Source: VRUE01 sp963697915
GTDB lineage: Bacteria; Actinomycetota; Thermoleophilia; Solirubrobacterales; 70-9
DNA: 64,000 bases
Assembly (NCBI GenBank): GCA_963697915.1
Contig: OY969103.1
Span: 1,922,001 to 1,986,000, forward strand
Direction of reading: 5' to 3'
Shown: positions 28,954 through 37,187 of the stretch, in pieces
How the letters are laid out: each line of letters opens with the position of its first letter
How positions within the stretch are numbered: position 1 is the stretch's first letter
Position numbers and translations under genes: made by a program
Notes under the pieces: model-generated
The model's database searches: none
The model's input: the letters and a program-made list of their open reading frames with translations, nothing else
What the model was told of the DNA's origin: nothing

Positions 28954-29935
28954 CTGCCCCCCAAGTCCGCGAGCACGTATTCGAGCAGATCGCGGCCGTG
29001 CTCGGAAGCCACCGCGATGTCGTCTGGGGCGATCCGCGCCCGGTGCAGGGACTGCATGCGCAGCACGTCGCCTTCGGTTCGGTGGTTGGGGAAGACACCC
29101 GAGTAGGAGACGCCGAGCGCCTCGAGGTGGTCGGCGAGCAGCGCCGTGGCGGGGTCCTCGAGCGGCAGGTCGAGGTAGACGGCGTCGAGCCCGCGGCTGT
29201 GGAAGAGGTGGTGGCGCCCGGCCGCTGGGCGGTGATCAGCGCCAGGTTGTGGTCCGCGTCGACCTCGACGTGGAGGTCGGTGCGCTCGGCGAGCTCGACC
29301 CCCGTCGGCGGCTCGGCCAGGTTGCCGCGCAGCTCGCAGGTGCGCAGGGTCCGCTCGATCACCTCGCGGTGGCGCTCGGGCGCGTAGACGGCGCGCTCGT
29401 GGCCGTCGTTCAGCTTGGTGTAGAAGAGCGCCGCCGACTGGCGCCGGGGCCGCTGCTCGGCGGCGGCGTCGTTCGTGACCGAGGCCGGGATCCAGCCGAG
29501 CAGGAAGCCGGTCTCATGGGCGCCGAGCTCGAGGTTGGCGCGCTGGCTGTAGGGGTGGGCGGCGGTCGCCTCGCTGTACATCCCGGCCAGGCCGCGCTCG
29601 CGGGCGCCGTCCATCAGGAACTGCTTGGTGCGGGTGAAGAGGTGCTGGCCGCGGGTGGCGGGCATCGTCACCGCCTGGCCCGAGTGGGCGACCGCGTCGC
29701 CGGCGGCGGCGAGGCTCATCCCCTCGTGGCAGAGCAGCTTTCCCGCCTCGGTCTCGGCGACGCAGGAGACGTAGGTCCCGGCGGCGATGCGGGTCCCGAC
29801 CTCTTCGGCGTCGTAGACCCAGCGGGCGTCGTAGCTCTCGCCGTAGGCGACCCGGATCGCCCCGCCCAGCACATGCCCCTCGTCAGGCCCGAGGTACCTG
29901 AATCTCACCTTGCTGTTTCCCACGCCGTCACTCAT
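28950..29935 (-). pseudogene. GNAT-like acetyltransferase gene with a single-base frameshift
   Basis: The first 240 or so codons (29935 to about 29215) encode a GNAT-like protein (VRFRYLGPDEGHVLGGAIR, a central RGQHLFTRTKQFLMDGARERGLAG acetyl-CoA-site region). At 29211-29216 the frame breaks. One extra G in plus-strand GTGGCG would restore a clean 89-codon continuation (starting HHLFHSRGLDAVYLDLPLED) to a stop at 28950 that overlaps the next gene by 4 bases. It is either a sequencing indel or a fresh inactivation. Confidence 0.75.
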
Positions 29936-29941
29936 CCGCTC

Positions 29942-29947
29942 TATATT
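29942..29947 (+). promoter_or_regulatory. -10 element (TATATT) of tRNA-Thr, overlapping a divergent -10
   Basis: TATATT lies 9 nt before the tRNA 5' end. On the other strand the same bases read as TATAGA-like sequence just upstream of the GNAT start at 29935. No good -35 is seen for the tRNA. Confidence 0.45.
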
Positions 29948-29956
29948 CGGAAGGCT

Positions 29957-30029
29957 GCCCGCCTAGCTCAATTGGCAGAGCGCTTCCCTTGTAAGGAAGG
30001 GGTTCCCGGTTCAAGTCCGGGGGCGGGCT
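29957..30029 (+). tRNA. tRNA-Thr (anticodon TGT)
   Basis: The 73-nt cloverleaf folds without mismatch in the main stems: acceptor GCCCGCC with GGCGGGC, D-stem GCTC/GAGC, anticodon stem CTTCC/GGAAG with loop CTTGTAA (anticodon TGT), and T-stem CCCGG/CCGGG with loop TTCAAGT. The discriminator is T and CCA is not encoded. In many bacteria tRNA-Thr lies near sigH, secE and nusG. Confidence 0.96.
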
Positions 30030-30035
30030 CTCCCC

Positions 30036-31427
30036 CTACGAACTGCCGCCCCCGCCCAGCACGCGGGCCTTCTCGGCGGCGAACTCTTCGTCGCTGAGGA
30101 TGCCCTTCGCGTGCAGCTCGCCGAGCCGCTCGAGGGTGCGCAGGCGGCTCTCCTCGTCGCTGGCCGCGGGGGCGGCCTTGGCCGCGTCGTCGGCACCGTC
30201 CTCGTCGCCCGCCCGGCGGACCTCGGGGAGGCGCAGTTTCGAGGCGCGCTCGCCGAGGTTGGCGCTTTTCACGGCATCGGAGACGCGTTCGCGGGCGCCG
30301 CCGAAGGGGTTGCTCATCTCGGCGTCGGGGAATTCCTCCTGCGACTGGCGGCGCAGCTCGTGGATGCCGAAGGCGGCGAGCCCGGCGACTACCAGGGTGG
30401 TGAGGAAGGAGCGCAGGTTCTGGGTCGGCGCCAGCAGGAAGTAGATGCAGACGACGACCGCCAGGGCGGCGTAGACGTAGGCGACGTAGTCGCGCAGGAC
30501 CGGGGCGATGACGCGGCGGGTCGAGCGCGCGGACTCGGTCGGCGAGGCGAGCCAGCCGGCGATCCCGAAGAGGACGCCGATCACGATCACCGAGGTCGCG
30601 ATGCTGATCATCAGCGAGGTGGCGATCGTCCAGGCGTGTTCGGCCGCCGGCTTGACGCTTTCTTCGGTGACCAGCTGGTCGACGACGATGCCGCCGGCGA
30701 TCTGGCGGGCGACGATCACGGCGAAGCCGGCGGCGATCAGGCCGATGCCGCTGAACAGCACCGTCACCCAGCGCCCACCGCGCGAGAGGTAGATCGCCAG
30801 CCCGAAGACGAGGAAGGTGAGCAGCGAGAGCAGCAGCGCAAGGCCTTTGATCGCGACGGCGACGTCCTGCGCGGTCTTCAGCTCGTCGGAGCGCAGGATC
30901 GTGATCTCGCCGGCGTCGGCCGGCAGTTTGTCGGCCAGCTGCTGGCCGAACCCGACCTCGTCGGCGAGATTGGTGACGAGGGTCCCGAGTTTGAGCTTGA
31001 CCTCGCCTTCGTCGCTTGCGATCGCCTCTTTTTCGTCCTCGAGGACGGCGATCAGTTCTTCGTGCGCGAGTCGGTTGGCGTCCTTCCAGAGGCTCTGCGC
31101 GGTCGAGCTTTTGAGCACCTCGCTGGCGCCGTCGCCGGCGACCGAGCGCAGGCCCCCCGAGGCCGGCCCGGCCAGGTCCTTGAGCGCCTCCGGCAGCTGG
31201 CCTTCGAGTTCTTTTTCGACGTCGACGTTTTCGTAGAGCTGGTCGACCAGGTAGTTGGCGACCGCGGTGCGGATCGTGTCGTCCTCGATCAGGCGGCCGC
31301 TGGTCTCGACCCAATCGTCGGTGTTGAGCGCCTGGCGCTCGGTCCAGATCGCGAAGACGCTGAGGAAGGCGAGCAGCGAGCCGAACGCCACCAAGGCTTT
31401 CACCGTGCGTCTACGGGCGGCGCTCAT
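30036..31427 (-). CDS. Membrane protein with C-terminal SHOCT domain
   Basis: The 463-residue protein has an N-terminal membrane anchor (about 10-28), an extracytoplasmic region of about 170 residues, then four or so membrane helices (about 190-350), and a charged tail. The tail ends in a SHOCT domain (LERLGELHAKGILSDEEFAAEKARVL), a short helical module often found in oligomerising membrane proteins. The function is unknown. TAGCAT lies 8 nt before ATG 31427. Confidence 0.8.
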   Translation of the reverse strand: MSAARRRTVKALVAFGSLLAFLSVFAIWTERQALNTDDWVETSGRLIEDDTIRTAVANYLVDQLYENVDVEKELEGQLPEALKDLAGPASGGLRSVAGDGASEVLKSSTAQSLWKDANRLAHEELIAVLEDEKEAIASDEGEVKLKLGTLVTNLADEVGFGQQLADKLPADAGEITILRSDELKTAQDVAVAIKGLALLLSLLTFLVFGLAIYLSRGGRWVTVLFSGIGLIAAGFAVIVARQIAGGIVVDQLVTEESVKPAAEHAWTIATSLMISIATSVIVIGVLFGIAGWLASPTESARSTRRVIAPVLRDYVAYVYAALAVVVCIYFLLAPTQNLRSFLTTLVVAGLAAFGIHELRRQSQEEFPDAEMSNPFGGARERVSDAVKSANLGERASKLRLPEVRRAGDEDGADDAAKAAPAASDEESRLRTLERLGELHAKGILSDEEFAAEKARVLGGGGSS

Positions 31428-31452
31428 CGCCAGGGATGCTATACGTGCCCTG
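31428..31452. promoter_or_regulatory. 25-bp bidirectional promoter region
   Basis: The two divergent start codons are 25 bp apart. The centre reads GCTATAC. Leftward it offers TATAGC/TAGCAT about 8 nt before ATG 31427. Rightward it offers TATACG about 8 nt before ATG 31453. The -35 regions would lie within the opposite genes. Confidence 0.5.
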
Positions 31453-32370
31453 ATGAAGCTGGAGGGAATTCACCACATCACCGCGATCACCGCCGACGCG
31501 CAGCGCAACGTCGACTTCTACGCCGGGGTGCTGGGCCTGCGCCTGGTGAAGAAAACGGTCAACCAGGACAACCCGACCGTCTACCACCTCTTCTTCGCCG
31601 ACGAGGAGGGCAGCGCCGGCACCGACCTAACCTTCTTCGAGTTCCCCGGGGTCTCCAAGGGACGCGCCGGGTCCGGAGACGTGCACCGGGTCGTCTGGCG
31701 GGTCGGCTCGCCGGCCGCGCTCGACTTCTGGGCGGAGCGGCTGGGCGCCAACGGCATCGAGAGCGAGCGCGGGGGGGAGAGCCTGCGCTTCGCCGATCCC
31801 GAGGGCCTCGCCCACGAGCTTCTGGTCGCCACCGTCCCCGATCAGCCCTTGATCGCCGACCATCCCGAGGTGCCGGCCGAGCTGGCCCTGCAGGGCTTCC
31901 ACGCGGTGCGCGCCTACAACGGCGCCCCGGAGGCGAGCCGCGAGCTGCTCGAGGTGCTCGAGTTCGAGCAGCTCGCCGAGGGCTGGGAGGCGCGGGGCAC
32001 GAGCCGCGGCGGCCTCTACGTCTACGACGAGCCGCCGCCGGAGCGCTCGCTGCAGGGGGCCGGCAGCGTCCACCACGTCGCCTGGGCCTCGACCATCGAC
32101 GAGCACGAGCAGTGGCGTGACCGGGCGATCGCGGGCGGCGCGCAGCCGACGCCGGTGATCGACCGCTTCTACTTCCGCTCGATCTACTTCCGCGAGCCGA
32201 GCGGCGTCCTCTTCGAGATCGCCACGCTCGGGCCCGGCTTCACCGTCGACGAGCCGCTCGAGCACCTCGGCGAGAAGCTCTCGCTGCCGCCCGACTACGA
32301 GCACCTGCGGGCCGAGGTCGAACCGCAGCTGCGGCCGGTGATCAACCCGCGCGTCGCCCAGACGGGGTGA
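31453..32370 (+). CDS. VOC-family ring-cleaving dioxygenase (MhqA/MhqO-like)
   Basis: The 305-residue product has two vicinal-oxygen-chelate modules. It opens with EGIHHITAITADAQRNVDFYAGVLGLRLVKKTVNQ, split over 31459-31560, the typical start of hydroquinone-type ring-cleaving dioxygenases. VHHVAWAS in the second half and LFEIATLGPGFTVDEP near the end match the His/Glu metal ligands of the family. The fused-in-operon maleylacetate-reductase-like gene supports an aromatic or quinone degradation role. The last 4 bases overlap the next start. Confidence 0.85.
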   Translation: MKLEGIHHITAITADAQRNVDFYAGVLGLRLVKKTVNQDNPTVYHLFFADEEGSAGTDLTFFEFPGVSKGRAGSGDVHRVVWRVGSPAALDFWAERLGANGIESERGGESLRFADPEGLAHELLVATVPDQPLIADHPEVPAELALQGFHAVRAYNGAPEASRELLEVLEFEQLAEGWEARGTSRGGLYVYDEPPPERSLQGAGSVHHVAWASTIDEHEQWRDRAIAGGAQPTPVIDRFYFRSIYFREPSGVLFEIATLGPGFTVDEPLEHLGEKLSLPPDYEHLRAEVEPQLRPVINPRVAQTG

Positions 32371-33368
32371 ACGGCAACTTCGTCTGGCGCGATGCCGGGC
32401 GCACGGTTGTCTTCCGCCACGACGGGGTCGAGGCGGCGCCGCAACTGCTCGGCGAGCACGGCTTCACCGGCTTCGAGCTGCTGACCACGCCACGGGCGCT
32501 GCCCGGGGCGCCGGAGCTCGAGGCGGCGGCCGCGGCGGTGCACGCGGTGCCGCCCGGGCAGGTCCCCGAGGCCGCCGCCGGTTTGCTGGAGCGGGTGCGC
32601 GGCGAGCGCCTCGTCGCCCTCGGCGGCGGCCGCGTGATCGACACCGCGAAGGCGATCGCCGCGGTCAGCGGCGCTCGGGTGGCGGCGGTCCCGACCACCC
32701 TCTCCGGCGCCGAGATCACCGGCCTCCACCGCCTGCCGGCCGGCGCCGAGGCGCGGGTGAGGGCGATGGTCCGGCCCGAGCTGGCGATCGCCGACCCGCG
32801 GGCGATGACCGGGCTCGCCGAGCCGGCGCTGCGCGCCAGCGCGATGAACAGCCTCGCCCACGGCGCCGACTCGCTCTACACCCCCTTTGCCAACCCGGTC
32901 TCGCAGATGACGGCGCTGCGCGGCGCCCGCTTGATCGCCGCCGCGCTCGACGAAGGCGCCGAGCGCAACCGGGCGGCGCTGGCGCTGGGCTCGCTGCTCT
33001 GCGCCTACGCGATCGACTCGGCCGCCTTCGGCATCCACCACGTGATCTGCCAGACGCTGGTCCGGGTCTGCGGCTCGCCGCACGCCGAGACCAACGCCGC
33101 GATCCTGCCCCGGGCGATGGCCGCCATGGTCGCGCGTGCCCCCGATCACCTCGCCGCCCTGGCCGAGGCGATCTCGACCGACCCGGCCGACGTCGAGGCC
33201 CGCATCTTCGAGCTCGGCGGCAACCCGGCCGGCCTGGGCGAGCTGGGCGCCGACCGGGCGAAGCTCGGCGCGGCGCTGGAGTCGATGCTGATCCGGCCCG
33301 AGCTCGCCTTCACCCCGGAGCCGCCGAACAGGGAGGAGCTGGCGGCCCTTGTCGAGAGCGCCTGGTAA
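32367..33368 (+). CDS. Iron-containing alcohol dehydrogenase, maleylacetate reductase-like
   Basis: The 333-residue product has the NAD(P)-binding GGGRVIDTAKAIA motif, PTTLSGAEITG, and the metal-site region SAMNSLAHGADSLYTPFANP followed by GIHHVICQTLV and SPHAETNAAILP. These match the maleylacetate reductase branch of Fe-ADHs. It probably reduces a ring-cleavage product to an oxoadipate-type acid. GTG 32367 overlaps the dioxygenase stop by 4 bases. Confidence 0.82.
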   Translation: MNGNFVWRDAGRTVVFRHDGVEAAPQLLGEHGFTGFELLTTPRALPGAPELEAAAAAVHAVPPGQVPEAAAGLLERVRGERLVALGGGRVIDTAKAIAAVSGARVAAVPTTLSGAEITGLHRLPAGAEARVRAMVRPELAIADPRAMTGLAEPALRASAMNSLAHGADSLYTPFANPVSQMTALRGARLIAAALDEGAERNRAALALGSLLCAYAIDSAAFGIHHVICQTLVRVCGSPHAETNAAILPRAMAAMVARAPDHLAALAEAISTDPADVEARIFELGGNPAGLGELGADRAKLGAALESMLIRPELAFTPEPPNREELAALVESAW

Positions 33369-33398
33369 CCGGCGCCCGCTCCGCGTGTAGCGCTCTGC

Positions 33399-35072
33399 GT
33401 GACAGCAGAGCGATTCGACGCCTACCACGAGTACACCCGCCGCCACGGCGTCAACTGGCCCCTCTATTTGCTGGCGCGGATGGTGCTCACCCCGTTCTTC
33501 GTCGTCTACTTCCGCCTCGTCCGCGCCGGCCGCGACCACGGTCGCGATCACCCCGGCGGCCTGATCGTCGCCGCCAACCACCGCAGCTTCCTCGACCCCT
33601 TCGCGATCGGCGGCGCCCTGCCCTGGACGCGGCCGATGAACTACGTCGCCAAGGTCGAGCTCTTCGAGCGCCGCTGGCAGGGCTGGGTGCTCTCGCGGCT
33701 CGGCGCCTTCCCGATCCGGCGCGGCGAGTCCGACGAGCTGGCGATGGAGACCGCCCGCCAGGTCGTCGAGCGCGGCGGCACCGTCTGCATCTTCCCCGAG
33801 GGGACGCGGATCCGGCACGGGACGTTGGGAACGCCGAAGCGCGGCGTCGGCCGCCTGGCGCTGCAGACCGGGGCTCCGGTCGTGCCAACCGCCGTCGTCG
33901 GCAGCGAGCACGTGCGCCGTGGCTGGCGCATCCGCCCGCGGCGGGTGAAGGTGCGGCTGGGCCGGGCGATGACCTTCCCGCGCGTCGAGGAGCCCTCGCC
34001 GCCGCTGGCCGAGTCGGTGACGGCGCGGATCTGGCCCAACGTGCTGCTGCAGTGGGAAGAGATGGGCGGCCTGCCGCCGATGCGCCGCGCCGCCGTGATC
34101 GGCGCCGGCAGCTGGGGCACGGCGGTTGCGGTGCTGCTCGCCCGCGGCGGACTCGACGTGCAGCTCGGCACCCGCACCGCGGCGCAGGCGGCGGAGCTGG
34201 CCGAGGACGGCGAGAACCGGCGCTATCTGGACGGGGTCGAGCTGCCCGAGTCGCTGCGGGTCCGCCAGGCCAGTGAGATCGAGCTTGCCGGGCTCGACCT
34301 GGTCTGCCTGGCGATCCCCTCGGGCTCGCTGCCGCAGGCGGTCGGCGCGATCGCCGACCGGGTCAGCGACCGCTCCGCGGTACTGCTGCTCAGCAAGGGC
34401 CTGATCGCCCCGTTCGGCCAGCTGCCGGCCGAGTACACCGGCGAACGGGTGCGGGCCCGCGCCGTCGCCTGCCTCGGCGGCCCGGCCCATGCCCGCGAGG
34501 CGGTCTCGGGCTCGGCGGCGCTGGTCCTCGGCTCGGCCGACGCCGACCTGCGCGACCAGCTCGGCCAGGTCTTCGACCGCGCCGGCCTGGTCTGCGAGCG
34601 CACCGCCGACATCGCCGGGGTCGAGCTGGCCGGGGCGGCGAAGAACGCCGCCGCGCTGGCCGCCGCCGCGACCGAGCCCTTCGGCCTCAACGCGGCAGGC
34701 ATCGCCGCCGCCCAGGTCTGGCGCGAGTGCATCTCCTACGCGACCGCCCGCGGCGCCGACCCCGAGACCTTCTCTGGCCTGGCCGGCGTCGGCGACCTGA
34801 CCGCGACGATGCTGGCCCCCTCGGGGCGCAACCGCCGCGCCGGCGAGCTGCTCGGCGGCGGCACACCGGCTGCCGAGATCCCCGCCCTGATCGGCCAGGC
34901 CTCCGAGGGCCTCGACGCGGTGCCGCTGCTGGCCGCGGCGGTGACCGCGTCCGGCAGCCCGGCGCCGGCGCTCGACGGGCTGGCGGCGCTGATCCGCGGC
35001 GAGATCGACGTCGAGGCGTGGGTCGCGGGCCTGCGCCGGGTAGAGCGGGCGCGCACGGAGGCGGCCGCGTGA
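33399..35072 (+). CDS. Fusion of PlsC-type acyltransferase and glycerol-3-phosphate dehydrogenase GpsA
   Basis: The 557-residue open frame holds two phospholipid-synthesis enzymes. Residues 1-225 form a 1-acyl-glycerol-3-phosphate acyltransferase with NHRSFLD (60-66) and FPEGTR (132-137). From Met 228 a complete NAD(P)-dependent GpsA follows with GAGSWGTA (235-242), CLGGPAHAREA and the catalytic-Lys region LAGAAKNAAALAA. GpsA makes glycerol-3-phosphate and PlsC acylates lysophosphatidate. An internal start at ATG 34080 could also make GpsA alone. The start is GTG 33399. Confidence 0.9.
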   Translation: MTAERFDAYHEYTRRHGVNWPLYLLARMVLTPFFVVYFRLVRAGRDHGRDHPGGLIVAANHRSFLDPFAIGGALPWTRPMNYVAKVELFERRWQGWVLSRLGAFPIRRGESDELAMETARQVVERGGTVCIFPEGTRIRHGTLGTPKRGVGRLALQTGAPVVPTAVVGSEHVRRGWRIRPRRVKVRLGRAMTFPRVEEPSPPLAESVTARIWPNVLLQWEEMGGLPPMRRAAVIGAGSWGTAVAVLLARGGLDVQLGTRTAAQAAELAEDGENRRYLDGVELPESLRVRQASEIELAGLDLVCLAIPSGSLPQAVGAIADRVSDRSAVLLLSKGLIAPFGQLPAEYTGERVRARAVACLGGPAHAREAVSGSAALVLGSADADLRDQLGQVFDRAGLVCERTADIAGVELAGAAKNAAALAAAATEPFGLNAAGIAAAQVWRECISYATARGADPETFSGLAGVGDLTATMLAPSGRNRRAGELLGGGTPAAEIPALIGQASEGLDAVPLLAAAVTASGSPAPALDGLAALIRGEIDVEAWVAGLRRVERARTEAAA

Positions 35073-35105
35073 TGGGTGGCTCCCGGCACCATCTAGGCTT
35101 CGCCC

Positions 35106-35666
35106 GTGAGCGGCGAGCAGCAGAACGTCGAGCCGACCAGCCTCGACCCGGCCGCCAAGGCGGAGCTCGACCGCGCCTTCGAAGAGCTCTACCGGGAGCA
35201 CCTCAAGGACGTCTACTCCTACGCCTACTACCGGGTCGGCAACCAGCACGACGCCGAGGACCTGACCGAGCAGGCCTTCCTGCAGGCCTACCGTCACTTC
35301 GACCGGGCGCGGCGCGAGTCGGACGGGCGCCCGCTGCGGCCCTGGTTGATCCGCATCGCCCACAACCTGGCGCTCAACTACTACCGCGACCGCTCGCGCC
35401 GGCCGCAGACGCCGCTCGACAGCGCCGACCCGATCCCGGCTATCCACGGCACCGAGGCGATCGCCGAGGGCCGCGAGGAGCTGCGTCAGGTGATCGAGAA
35501 GCTCGACGAGCTGCCCGACGACCGCCGCGACGCGCTGATCATGCGCTTCGCGCTGGGCATGGACAACCGCGAGATCGCTCGTGCCCTGGGCCGCAGCGAC
35601 GGTGCCACCAAGGTGCTGATACACCGTGCGATCAAGCAGCTGGAGGGGGAGATGGCGGGTGGGTGA
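35106..35666 (+). CDS. ECF-type RNA polymerase sigma factor
   Basis: The 186-residue product has sigma region 2 (LYREHLKDVYSYAYYRVGNQHDAEDLTEQAF, then RPWLIRIAHNLALNYYRDRSRR) and region 4 (LDELPDDRRDALIMRFALGMDNREIARALGRSDGATKVLIHRAIKQL). No region 3 is present. TAGGCT lies 6 nt before GTG 35106. The membrane-anchored gene just after it is the likely anti-sigma or regulatory partner. Confidence 0.93.
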   Translation: MSGEQQNVEPTSLDPAAKAELDRAFEELYREHLKDVYSYAYYRVGNQHDAEDLTEQAFLQAYRHFDRARRESDGRPLRPWLIRIAHNLALNYYRDRSRRPQTPLDSADPIPAIHGTEAIAEGREELRQVIEKLDELPDDRRDALIMRFALGMDNREIARALGRSDGATKVLIHRAIKQLEGEMAGG

Positions 35667-35667
35667 G

Positions 35668-36006
35668 ATGAGCGAACGAGTAAGCGGCAGCACCTGGGAC
35701 GTCGAGGGCCTGCTCGGCGACGCGCTGCGTCCGATCGAGCCGCCCGAGCGGCTCTCGGGCCGCTTCGAGGACACGCTCGCCGCCGTCACCCAAGCGGCCG
35801 CGGAGGAGCTCTCCGACTGGGCCGAGGAGCTCTCGGAGAGCGAGCTGCGGGCGCTGCGCGACCCGCGCAACTGGGTCCGGCCGGTGGTCGCGGTGGGCGC
35901 CGGCGGGATCGCCACCGGCGCCCTGGTCCTGCTCGAGGCGCGGCGTCGCAGCCGTCAGCAGACCAAGAGCGGTCTGCGCGCGGTCGCCGACCGCATTCGC
36001 CCCTAG
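35668..36006 (+). CDS. Small single-span membrane protein, possible anti-sigma partner
   Basis: The 112-residue protein has an acidic N-terminal half, a membrane segment near 73-90 (VVAVGAGGIATGALVLLE) and an Arg-rich C-terminal end. It begins 1 nt after the ECF sigma stop, so co-expression is likely. No zinc-anti-sigma HxxxCxxC motif is seen, so an anti-sigma role is inferred only from position and topology. Confidence 0.65.
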   Translation: MSERVSGSTWDVEGLLGDALRPIEPPERLSGRFEDTLAAVTQAAAEELSDWAEELSESELRALRDPRNWVRPVVAVGAGGIATGALVLLEARRRSRQQTKSGLRAVADRIRP

Positions 36007-36018
36007 CCGGCGAATCTG

Positions 36019-36047
36019 CGTTTGGGCGCCACATGCGCCCGTAAACG
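36019..36047. terminator. Hairpin between convergent ECF and DUF4383 genes
   Basis: GGGCGC (36024-36029) pairs with GCGCCC (36035-36040). CGTTT (36019-36023) pairs with AAACG (36043-36047) across a 2-nt bulge. Its place between convergent stops suits a two-way terminator. Confidence 0.55.
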
Positions 36048-36058
36048 GAGACTCGTGC

Positions 36059-36334
36059 TCAGGTCAGGGCCGCGAGGATCGCGACGGCGGCGTAGAGGGC
36101 CGTGACCCCGATCGCGTAGGACCGCGCGGCGAAGCCGGTAACGAGCAGGCCGGCGGCGCCGGTGAGGATGTGAAAGCAGTTGGCCCAGCCGTTGACCGAG
36201 AGCAGGCCGAGCGCCTCGCCGATGCCGTCCGGGCTGGCGAACGAGGAGTCGAAGAAGAAGCCGGCGATCCCATAGACGACGAGCCCGGCGCCGACCAGGG
36301 TCGCGTAGAGGCGTGTGGGGCCGGCGGTCGCCAT
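36059..36334 (-). CDS. DUF4383-type small membrane protein
   Basis: The 91-residue product has about three membrane helices and the family pattern YGIAGFFFDSSFA, GLLSVNGWANCFHILTGAAGL. The function is unknown. The start is ATG 36334 with TACAAT 8 nt upstream, sharing its promoter core with the divergent rhomboid gene. Confidence 0.78.
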   Translation of the reverse strand: MATAGPTRLYATLVGAGLVVYGIAGFFFDSSFASPDGIGEALGLLSVNGWANCFHILTGAAGLLVTGFAARSYAIGVTALYAAVAILAALT

Positions 36335-36343
36335 CGGCGGCGA

Positions 36344-36352
36344 TTGTAGGCT
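36344..36352. promoter_or_regulatory. Overlapping divergent -10 elements (DUF4383 / rhomboid)
   Basis: In the 30-bp gap, TACAAT (leftward, complement of 36344-36349) lies about 9 nt before ATG 36334. TAGGCT (rightward, 36347-36352) lies 12 nt before ATG 36365. The two hexamers share 3 bases. Confidence 0.5.
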
Positions 36353-36364
36353 CCCCGTCCGCCC

Positions 36365-37186
36365 ATGGCTGAAACCTGTTACCGACACCCCGACCGCGAG
36401 ACCCGCGTCTCCTGCTCCAACTGCGGCCGGCCGATCTGCCCCGACTGCATGACGCCGACCCCGGTCGGTATGCGCTGCCCCGAGTGCGCCCAGGAGCGCA
36501 CCAAGGTGACCCGCGGCGCCAGCGGCGCGGGCAGCTACGACACGCCCGCGACCTACGTCCTGATCGCCCTCAACGTCGTCGCCTTCCTGATCGAGATCGC
36601 CGGCGGCTCGGGCGGGCTGAGCAGCGTCAGCGGCCCGGTGATCGCCGACTTCGGCCTGCGCGGCATCAGCGTTGCCGACGGCGAGTGGTACCGGCTGCTG
36701 ACCGGTGGCTTCCTGCACGCCGGCCTGCTCCACATCGGCTTCAACATGTTCGCGCTCTACTTCCTCGGCCGCCTGCTGGAGCCAGCGATCGGCACCCCGC
36801 GGTTCGTCGCTCTCTACTTCGCCTCGCTCTTCGCCGGCTCGTTCGGTGCCCTCTTGCTGAGCGACCCACTGGTGATCACGGTTGGCGCCTCGGGCGCCGT
36901 CTTCGGCCTCTTCGGCGCCGCCTTCGTGATCGCCCGCGGCCGTGGGCTCGACACGGTCGCCTCCGAGCTCGGGCTGCTGCTGGTGATCAACCTCGTGCTC
37001 ACCTTCGGGATCAGCGGGATCAGCATCGGCGGCCACCTCGGCGGCCTCGCCGGCGGCCTGATCTGTGCCCTGCTGATCGTCGCCGGCGAACGCGGCGGCT
37101 TCGGGGCGCGGCGCCTGCCGCTTGAACTGGCGGCGATGGCGGCGATCGGCTTCTTCTCGATCGCCAGCGCGATCGCGGTCGCTTAG
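36365..37186 (+). CDS. Rhomboid-family intramembrane serine protease with N-terminal zinc finger
   Basis: The 273-residue protein starts with a B-box-like zinc-binding region with Cys/His at 5, 8, 17, 20, 25, 28, 38 and 41. Six membrane helices follow. Rhomboid hallmarks are HAGLLHIGFNMFALYFLG, the catalytic Ser in TVGASGAVFGLFGA and the catalytic His in IGGHLGGLAGGL. It cleaves membrane proteins within the bilayer. Substrates are unknown. Confidence 0.92.
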   Translation: MAETCYRHPDRETRVSCSNCGRPICPDCMTPTPVGMRCPECAQERTKVTRGASGAGSYDTPATYVLIALNVVAFLIEIAGGSGGLSSVSGPVIADFGLRGISVADGEWYRLLTGGFLHAGLLHIGFNMFALYFLGRLLEPAIGTPRFVALYFASLFAGSFGALLLSDPLVITVGASGAVFGLFGAAFVIARGRGLDTVASELGLLLVINLVLTFGISGISIGGHLGGLAGGLICALLIVAGERGGFGARRLPLELAAMAAIGFFSIASAIAVA

Positions 37187-37187
37187 C

